From NCBI GenBank assembly GCA_003554665.1, contig PWGY01000231.1:1-18420 (forward strand): DNA of 18,420 bases, read 5' to 3'. Below, one piece after another: positions 13,439-18,420 of the stretch; the first letter of the stretch is position 1; every line of letters starts with the position of its first letter. Origin of the DNA: Bacteroidales bacterium. Its GTDB lineage: Bacteria > Bacteroidota > Bacteroidia > Bacteroidales > UBA7960. Both the position numbers and the translations under genes were made by a program. The notes under the pieces were generated by a model. That model had not been told where the DNA came from. It worked only from the letters and a program-made list of their open reading frames with translations, and ran no database searches.

Positions 13439-15139
13439 ATGAAAATATTGAAGATTTTATTGATCCTGCCCCTGATTTTGCTGGGGCAAAACCTGACTGC
13501 CCAGGTGGAATTTGGTTTTACTGAAGATGATGTCATATTGCGGTTGAAGGAAGATGTGTACACCCTTGCCTCGGAAGAAATGGAGGGCCGGGAAGCCGGC
13601 ACGGAAGGGGAGCGGAAAGCGGCCGCCTATATTAAAGAACGTATGCAGGAAATCGGACTGAAGCCGCTTTTTGATGACACCTATTACCAGCATTTTACTT
13701 TTCCCGGGGAATGGATCTGGGGGGATGACAATTATTTCACCTATATGGATCACACCTTTGTACATGGAGATGATTATTACGCCTTTCCCGGATCCGAGAG
13801 TGGAAAGATGAGCGGGCCTTTGGTGCATGTGGGTTATGGTCTGACCGGTCTGGATGATTTGGATGGGTATGAAACCTATTGTGATTATGCCCTGCATGGC
13901 GATATTGAGGGTAAGGTGTTTGTCATGGAGGTTTTTATGCCTGAAGCACTGGACTCTCTGTTGGATGTGGCGCCTTTCCAGATTTTGCAGGAGAAGGTTT
14001 CTGTGGCAGAAGAGCGTGGTGCAGCCGGGGTGATTTTTGTCAACACAAAGTCTTCGAGGAGCGACCCCCCGCTGAACCTGCGTGTGCCAGAGGATATGTT
14101 TGACCTCCCTTTGATCTTTGCGGAAGATCATGTGCTGCATGCCCTGATGAACGATCAGACAGGCCGGATTGAACTGGAAACAGACGTTTACCGTGAGGAA
14201 CCGGCCAGTATGAATGTGGCAGGATACATTGATAACGGAGCGCCGCATACAGTGGTTGTAGGAGGTCATTTTGACCACGTGGGCTGGGGAGGCAGAGGCT
14301 CCCGCAGCCCCGGCGTGCATGCCATTCATTACGGCGCAGATGACAATGCCAGCGGAACAGCCGGGGTACTGGAGGCAGCCAGGTATCTGGCCGGGAGTGA
14401 CCTGACCAACTATAATTACCTGTTTATCGCATTCGGAGCTGAGGAAAAAGGATTGATCGGCAGCCGTTACTTTACGGAAAGCGATGCCTACGATATGGAA
14501 AGGATCAATTATATGTTTAACCTTGATATGATTGGACGGATGGAGGATGAGACCCTGACATTAATCGGTACCGGTTCTTCACCTTCATGGGATGAATTGA
14601 TTGACCGGCATACCCCTGAGGGAATGACCATCCGTAAAAACCCCGGTGGTCGCGGAGGTTCAGACCATACCTCTTTTTATGTGAAGGATATTCCCGTATT
14701 GTTTTTCTTTACAGGGATCCATGATGATTATCACCGCCCTGAAGATACGGCCGATAAGGTGAATTATGAAGGAGCGGCTCAAATTGTTTCACTGGCCATT
14801 GATATGATGGAGGATCTTGACCACCGTAACGACCGGCTGGCTTTTACTTCCACTTCCAGCTCCGACGATGCCCCTGCCCGGATGGAAGGGGTCACACTTG
14901 GGGTAATGCCCGATCACGGTTATGAGGGTGAGGGGATGCGCATTCTGTCGGTTTCAGATAACAGACCTGCCCGGAATGCCGGCATTGAGAGCGGCGATGT
15001 GATTGTTAAGATCAATGACATGGAGATCCTGGAAATACAGACATACATGGAAGCTCTTGGCTCACTCAGGGAGGGGGATACGGCTACCGTGGTGGTTCTC
15101 CGCGGAGATGAAGAACACAGTATGGAAGTGGAATTGTGA
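13439..15139 (+). CDS. Secreted M28-family metallopeptidase with C-terminal PDZ domain
   Basis: This is a probable exported zinc aminopeptidase of the M28 family, 566 residues. A signal peptide is clear: MKILKILLILPLILLG.. with likely cleavage after TAQ near residue 22. After an N-terminal segment (L.S.EMEGREAGT.G...AA.YI, typical of M28 enzymes) comes an inserted region of about 100-260 resembling a PA domain (GK.F.ME..., AAGVIFVN). The catalytic domain shows the metal set: His277 in GGHFDH, Asp301/302 in GADDNASG, Glu335/336 in GAEEKG, Asp363 in NLDMIGR and His432 in DDYHRPEDT. A PDZ domain follows (about 480-566, with GVMPDHGYEGEG, V.. NRPARNAGIESGDVIVKIND), which may steer substrate binding. 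The start ATG at 13439 gives a proper signal sequence. It is transcribed with gpsA downstream, 34 bp away, although no functional link is obvious. A LapA-like gene is divergent upstream. Confidence 0.94.
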   Translation: MKILKILLILPLILLGQNLTAQVEFGFTEDDVILRLKEDVYTLASEEMEGREAGTEGERKAAAYIKERMQEIGLKPLFDDTYYQHFTFPGEWIWGDDNYFTYMDHTFVHGDDYYAFPGSESGKMSGPLVHVGYGLTGLDDLDGYETYCDYALHGDIEGKVFVMEVFMPEALDSLLDVAPFQILQEKVSVAEERGAAGVIFVNTKSSRSDPPLNLRVPEDMFDLPLIFAEDHVLHALMNDQTGRIELETDVYREEPASMNVAGYIDNGAPHTVVVGGHFDHVGWGGRGSRSPGVHAIHYGADDNASGTAGVLEAARYLAGSDLTNYNYLFIAFGAEEKGLIGSRYFTESDAYDMERINYMFNLDMIGRMEDETLTLIGTGSSPSWDELIDRHTPEGMTIRKNPGGRGGSDHTSFYVKDIPVLFFFTGIHDDYHRPEDTADKVNYEGAAQIVSLAIDMMEDLDHRNDRLAFTSTSSSDDAPARMEGVTLGVMPDHGYEGEGMRILSVSDNRPARNAGIESGDVIVKINDMEILEIQTYMEALGSLREGDTATVVVLRGDEEHSMEVEL

Positions 15140-15173
15140 GAACAACAGGGGTTTATCTGAAAAAACAAATGTC

Positions 15174-16169
15174 ATGCAGAAAGTTAAAGTCGGCGTAATT
15201 GGTGCCGGCAGTTGGGCAACAGCCATTGTAAAAATATTGCTTCACAGTGTGGATAATGTACATTGGTGGGTGCGGGAACCGGAAATTGCCGCTCACCTGC
15301 GTGAATATGGCCACAACCCACGCTATCTGAGTTCGGTGAGCTTTGATATGGACAGGGTAAAGGTTTCTCACGATCTGAACGAGGTGCTGAGTAATGTGGA
15401 CATTCCGGTTTTTTGTATTCCTTCAGCCTATCTGGGTTCTGCACTTGCAGGCATCGACGCTTCTCTGCTTGAAGGAAAGCCCTTGGTCAGCGCCATAAAG
15501 GGCATTATACCTGATAAGAACCTGATTATTGCCGATTATTTCCATCAATATTACGGGACGCCTTATAACCAGCTGGTTGTGGTCAGTGGTCCGAGTCATG
15601 CCGAAGAGGTGGCCCAGGAAAAACTTACCTACCTGACAGTTGCATCCCGGAATCGTGTCAATGCAGCCGCAGTAAGCGGATTGTTTGCCTGCAGGTATAT
15701 CAAAACTTCTCTGTCGGATGATATTTTCGGAACCGAGTATGCCCCGGTGTTGAAGAATATTATTGCCATTGCCAGTGGTATATGCAGTGGCCTGGGCTAC
15801 GGAGATAATTTTCAGGCAGTATTGATCAGCAATGCCCTGCAGGAGATCAATCGCTTTTTGGAGGCAATAAGGCCCAATCATCGTGACATCAAAAAGTCAG
15901 TGTACCTGGGCGATCTTTTGGTGACCTGTTATAGCCAGTTCAGCCGCAACAGGCGTTACGGACACATGATTGCACGGGGCTACAGCCCGCGTTATGCTCA
16001 GATGGAAATGAATATGGTGGTGGAGGGCTATTATGCCACCAGGTGTATCAAAGAGATCAATGGGAAATACAAGGTGGAAATGCCGGTGGTGGATGCTGTG
16101 TATGACATCCTTTACAATAATGCCAGACCATCTGAAGCAATCCGGAAACTGGAAGACCGCTTGTCGTGA
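15174..16169 (+). CDS. gpsA: NAD(P)-dependent glycerol-3-phosphate dehydrogenase GpsA
   Basis: GpsA reduces dihydroxyacetone phosphate to sn-glycerol 3-phosphate, the backbone for phospholipid synthesis, in the cytosol. The 331-residue product is of normal length. It has the Rossmann motif GAGSWATA (10-17; alanine where most homologues have glycine in GSWGTA), the FCIPSAYL and SAIKGI strands, SGPSHAEEVA, the catalytic lysine (Lys194) in VLKNIIAIASGI, then GLGYGDN, and the second-domain GDLLVTC.S.FSRNRRYG block. The start is the ATG at 15174: the frame is open back to 15003 but that part overlaps the M28 gene and has no homology to the family. It follows the M28 stop by 34 bp and is probably cotranscribed. 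It is convergent with pyrI, 44 bp away, with a hairpin in between. Confidence 0.96.
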   Translation: MQKVKVGVIGAGSWATAIVKILLHSVDNVHWWVREPEIAAHLREYGHNPRYLSSVSFDMDRVKVSHDLNEVLSNVDIPVFCIPSAYLGSALAGIDASLLEGKPLVSAIKGIIPDKNLIIADYFHQYYGTPYNQLVVVSGPSHAEEVAQEKLTYLTVASRNRVNAAAVSGLFACRYIKTSLSDDIFGTEYAPVLKNIIAIASGICSGLGYGDNFQAVLISNALQEINRFLEAIRPNHRDIKKSVYLGDLLVTCYSQFSRNRRYGHMIARGYSPRYAQMEMNMVVEGYYATRCIKEINGKYKVEMPVVDAVYDILYNNARPSEAIRKLEDRLS

Positions 16170-16204
16170 AAATTCAGGGCCGCAGCCTTTGGCGCGGCCC
16201 TGAA
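16169..16204 (-). terminator. Hairpin between convergent gpsA and pyrI, best as pyrBI terminator
   Basis: TTCAGGGCCGC (16173-16183) pairs perfectly with GCGGCCCTGAA (16194-16204), and GCC/GGC extends the stem around a TTT loop with one bulged A. On the minus strand TTTT (16172 to 16169) follows, favouring termination of the pyrB-pyrI transcript; on the plus strand no T-run follows. It lies between the two stop codons. Confidence 0.7.
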
Positions 16205-16213
16205 CCCGTTATC

Positions 16214-16678
16214 CTACCGGAATTCCATGGTGTTTTTGCTGGTGATCTTCTCACAATAATGGCATTTCAACCTGATCTCCTCTTTGTCGGTAACCGTGAA
16301 GTGAGCCCTGACCTCTTCATGGTTGGTCACACAATTTGGATTGAAACACCTGACAATGTCATTGATCTTGTCGGGAATCTCCACCACAGTTTTTCTCACC
16401 ACCTGGAAATCACGAATTTCAATGATGCTGGCATGCGGGGCCACCAGGGCAATTTTGTTCATCTCTTCCGGAGCAAAATATTTGCTGCTCACCTTGATGA
16501 TACCCTTGGTGCCGTATTTTTTGCTTTCCAGGTTGGTGGCAAACATCACCATGTTTTCAAAATTTTCCAGATTTAAAATGCGGATGACCTGGAACATGGC
16601 CTGGGCCGGGATATGATCAATAACGGTTCCGTTTTCAATGGCCGATACTTTGAGCTCCTTTACTTTTTTATTATCCAT
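16214..16678 (-). CDS. pyrI: Aspartate carbamoyltransferase regulatory subunit
   Basis: PyrI is the regulatory chain of aspartate transcarbamoylase; it binds ATP or CTP at its N-terminal domain and couples to PyrB through a zinc domain, giving feedback control of pyrimidine synthesis. The 154-residue product matches the normal size. The N-terminal allosteric domain has KVSAIENGTVIDHIPA, and its late part has the conserved I.R..D..VV......P. The zinc site is complete: Cys111 and Cys116 (CFNPNC) with Cys139 and Cys142 (CHYC), spaced as in E. coli (109, 114, 138, 141). The start is the ATG read from 16678. It follows pyrB by 36 bp on the minus strand, forming the standard pyrB-pyrI pair, and ends just before a terminator hairpin. 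Confidence 0.97.
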   Translation of the reverse strand: MDNKKVKELKVSAIENGTVIDHIPAQAMFQVIRILNLENFENMVMFATNLESKKYGTKGIIKVSSKYFAPEEMNKIALVAPHASIIEIRDFQVVRKTVVEIPDKINDIVRCFNPNCVTNHEEVRAHFTVTDKEEIRLKCHYCEKITSKNTMEFR

Positions 16679-16714
16679 TGCTGCTGTTTTAAAAAGTGGT
16701 CAAATCGTTTGTGC

Positions 16715-17623
16715 TTATTGAATACCGAGAATTGATGCCATCAGGGCCTGCCGTACATATACACCGTTGAGCGCCTGCTCGAAATAATAGGCCTTGGGGC
16801 TTTTGTCAACGCTGGTGTGGATTTCATTGACCCTTGGCAGCGGGTGCATCACCCTGAAGTTTTCTTTTGTTTCCTCAATCATATCAGCGTGCAGATTGTA
16901 GGAGTTTTTGATCCTTTCGTACTCAAGGGGGTCGCTGAAACGCTCCTTTTGTATGCGGGTCATATACAACACATCTGAAAAGGGAAGCACATCCTCCAAT
17001 TCAGTGTACTGGTGGTAGGTCAGGTCCTTTTCCTTGATGTGCATTTTTACGGATCTGGGCAACTTGAGTTCCACAGGAGACACCAGGTGGAAGGTGGTAT
17101 TGAAGTTGCAGAGTGCGATCACCAGGGAGTGTACGGTGCGTCCGTACTTGAGGTCGCCCACCAGGGCCACTTCCAGATTGTCGAGGCTGCCCTGTGTTTT
17201 TTGGATACTATAAAGGTCAAGCAGTGTTTGCGTGGGATGCTGGTTGGCACCATCACCTGCATTGATAATGGGAACGGGCGAGATCTCAGCCGCAAAGCGG
17301 GCGCTTCCTTCAATCGGGTTGCGCATCACGATCAGGTCGGAATAGTTGGCCACCGTTAAAATGGTGTCGCGCAGCGACTCCCCTTTCTTGACGCTTGTGT
17401 TTGAGGCTTCCGAAAACCCGACAATTTTCGATCCCAGTCTGCTGGCGGCACTTTCAAAACTCAGGCGTGTACGGGTGGAGGGTTCAAAAAACAGGGAGGC
17501 CACCACGTAGTCTTCCATGATCCTTTGTACCGGATTATTCTCAAATCCCTCTGCCAGCTGAAGAATGCGAAGTTGCTCCTCTTTGGTGTAGTCGTTAATG
17601 GATACCAGGCTTTTGTGTTTCAT
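16715..17623 (-). CDS. pyrB: Aspartate carbamoyltransferase catalytic subunit
   Basis: PyrB forms N-carbamoyl-L-aspartate from carbamoyl phosphate and aspartate, the first committed step of pyrimidine synthesis. Counting from MKHKSL the protein has 302 residues, the usual length of a catalytic chain. It shows the carbamoyl-phosphate site FEPSTRTRLSF (S49-T52), the lysine in SVKKGES (about 79-80), GSARFAAE, HPTQTLLD (His129), the GDLKYGRTVHSL block, TRIQKERF and MHPLPRVNEI. The frame runs to an ATG at 17668, but those 15 extra residues overlap the upstream terminator's T-run flank and look unrelated, so 17623 is preferred. It is followed by pyrI and preceded by the terminator of the GTPase gene, 75 bp from that gene's stop. 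No strong TAnnTTTG element is seen between them. Confidence 0.97.
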   Translation of the reverse strand: MKHKSLVSINDYTKEEQLRILQLAEGFENNPVQRIMEDYVVASLFFEPSTRTRLSFESAASRLGSKIVGFSEASNTSVKKGESLRDTILTVANYSDLIVMRNPIEGSARFAAEISPVPIINAGDGANQHPTQTLLDLYSIQKTQGSLDNLEVALVGDLKYGRTVHSLVIALCNFNTTFHLVSPVELKLPRSVKMHIKEKDLTYHQYTELEDVLPFSDVLYMTRIQKERFSDPLEYERIKNSYNLHADMIEETKENFRVMHPLPRVNEIHTSVDKSPKAYYFEQALNGVYVRQALMASILGIQ

Positions 17624-17666
17624 TTGTGTTGGATTTGTGCGTGATAAATGATTAAAAAAATCGGGC

Positions 17667-17691
17667 AAAAAAAAGGGGGCTGAACGCCCCC
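17667..17691 (-). terminator. Intrinsic terminator of the COG2403-type GTPase gene
   Basis: On the minus strand GGGGGC/GCCCCC (6 bp, arms 17686-17691 and 17675-17680) with a 5-nt loop is followed by eight T residues (17674 to 17667). It starts 7 bp after the GTPase stop codon and lies 43 bp before the pyrB start, so pyrB is either on its own promoter or reached by read-through. Confidence 0.88.
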
Positions 17692-17698
17692 AAATGAA

Positions 17699-18420
17699 TT
17701 ATTTACAACCGCAGTCGCTGCGGCTCAGGTTTTTGTCTTTCAGGAAGTCACAAATGACTCCGCAAAGGTCGGGCTTGCCCACCTCCTGGAGCTCATAGCC
17801 GATTTTAACATTCGGTTTGTTGATCCTGATGACCCTGTTCAGGTCAATGGGGGTGGCGATTACCACCAGGTCGCAAGGCGTATTCTCAATGGTAGCCTCC
17901 AGGTCTTTTTTCTGCTGATCGCTGTAGCCCATGGAAGGCAGCACCGGCCCCACTTCAGGATAATGCTCAAAGGTTTCTTTCAGTTTGCCCACTGCGTATG
18001 GGCGGGGATCAACGAGTTCAACGGCACCATATTTTCGGGCGGTGGTGCTGCCGTAGCTATACCTGATCTCACCATGGGTAACGGTGGGGCCTTCCTCCAC
18101 AACCAGCACCCGTTTGCCGCGGATCATTTCAGGGTTGTCCACGAAAGTGGGGGAGCAGGCATCAACCATAACGGCACCGGGATTTACTTGTGCCACATTG
18201 TCTCTTACCAGCTGAAGATCTGCCAGGTCGGCACTTTCAATTTTGTTGAACACCACCACGTCGGCAATGCGCAGGGTGGTTTCGCCGGGGTAGTAGCTCA
18301 ATTCATGACCGGCACGTTGCGGGTCCACCATGGTGATCATCAGATCCGGCCTGATAAACGGAAAATCATTGTTTCCGCCATCCCACAAAATCACATCGGC
18401 ATCCTCTTTTTCGGCTTCAC
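17699..18420 (-). CDS. COG2403-type GTPase, cyclic 2,3-diphosphoglycerate synthetase-like, C-terminal part
   Basis: About 240 C-terminal residues of a protein resembling the COG2403 predicted-GTPase group, related in sequence to archaeal cyclic 2,3-diphosphoglycerate synthetase. The frame stays open to the window edge (EAEKEDADVILWDGGNNDFPF), so the true start lies outside; a GTG at 18394 is internal. Recognisable blocks are DVILWDGGNNDFPF, the RIADVVVFNKIESA stretch (an NK.. motif like the NKxD guanine-binding element, here with glutamate in place of aspartate), VLVVEEGPT.THGE with Y.YG..TA, and CDLVVIATPIDL. The N-terminal P-loop is expected outside the window. The extreme C-terminus is DCGCK, an unexplained CxC. 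Its biochemical role in bacteria is unknown, and the window gives no evidence that the cyclic phosphoglycerate is made here. It ends in its own terminator just upstream of pyrBI. Confidence 0.85.
   Translation of the reverse strand, partial: EAEKEDADVILWDGGNNDFPFIRPDLMITMVDPQRAGHELSYYPGETTLRIADVVVFNKIESADLADLQLVRDNVAQVNPGAVMVDACSPTFVDNPEMIRGKRVLVVEEGPTVTHGEIRYSYGSTTARKYGAVELVDPRPYAVGKLKETFEHYPEVGPVLPSMGYSDQQKKDLEATIENTPCDLVVIATPIDLNRVIRINKPNVKIGYELQEVGKPDLCGVICDFLKDKNLSRSDCGCK

Noticed and set aside
13457..14329. Long antisense open frame (290 codons) across the M28 peptidase gene
   Set aside because: It mirrors the coding frame of a gene with a full catalytic motif set; the predicted protein is rich in His, Gln and Ile with no domain.
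15003..15173. N-terminal extension of gpsA into the M28 gene
   Set aside because: GpsA proteins begin a few residues before the GAGSW motif, which fits the ATG at 15174; the extension is out-of-frame M28 sequence.

Overview
The window looks like chromosomal DNA from a Bacteroidota species, probably of the order Bacteroidales in the broad sense. The support is a SusC/SusD pair, a fused MurF-alanine racemase, several TAnnTTTG (-7) promoter elements typical of this phylum, A-rich rather than Shine-Dalgarno-rich start regions, and the carboxynorspermidine/carboxyspermidine polyamine genes. The genus cannot be fixed from the sequence. I see no phage, transposon, CRISPR array, tRNA or rRNA.

Layout, left to right. 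1-2580: the 3' end of a SusC-type TonB-dependent outer-membrane transporter, a complete SusD-type lipoprotein, and a strong intrinsic terminator. 2620-6350: pdxA (pyridoxal phosphate synthesis) and a MurF-Alr fusion (D-Ala-D-Ala supply and addition in peptidoglycan synthesis), ending in a hairpin terminator. 6422-7591: two divergent genes, a PabA/TrpG-type glutamine amidotransferase (minus) and ridA (plus). They share a 210-bp region holding an 18-bp perfect palindrome that reads as a -7 promoter element on both strands, plus two hairpins ahead of ridA. 7666-10269: a ComM/YifB-type AAA ATPase (plus) convergent with a YitT-family membrane protein (minus). 10270-10635: a 366-bp gene-free stretch with seven tandem 14-bp repeats and a probable promoter. 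10636-13046: carboxynorspermidine dehydrogenase and decarboxylase, the alternative aspartate-semialdehyde route to spermidine or norspermidine. 13091-16169: a small LapA-like membrane protein (minus), divergent from a secreted M28 metallopeptidase with a PDZ domain and gpsA (glycerol-3-phosphate dehydrogenase for phospholipid synthesis). 16173-18420: on the minus strand, the 3' part of a COG2403-type GTPase with its own terminator, then pyrB and pyrI (aspartate transcarbamoylase).

Most genes are housekeeping: cofactor, cell-wall, polyamine, phospholipid and pyrimidine synthesis. I found no convincing new multi-gene system. The most interesting signals are non-coding: the symmetric divergent promoter and structured leader between the amidotransferase gene and ridA, and the 14-bp minisatellite upstream of the polyamine operon. 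One weak functional theme is pyridoxal phosphate: pdxA makes it, Alr and the NspC-type decarboxylase use it, and RidA is known to protect such enzymes from 2-aminoacrylate.
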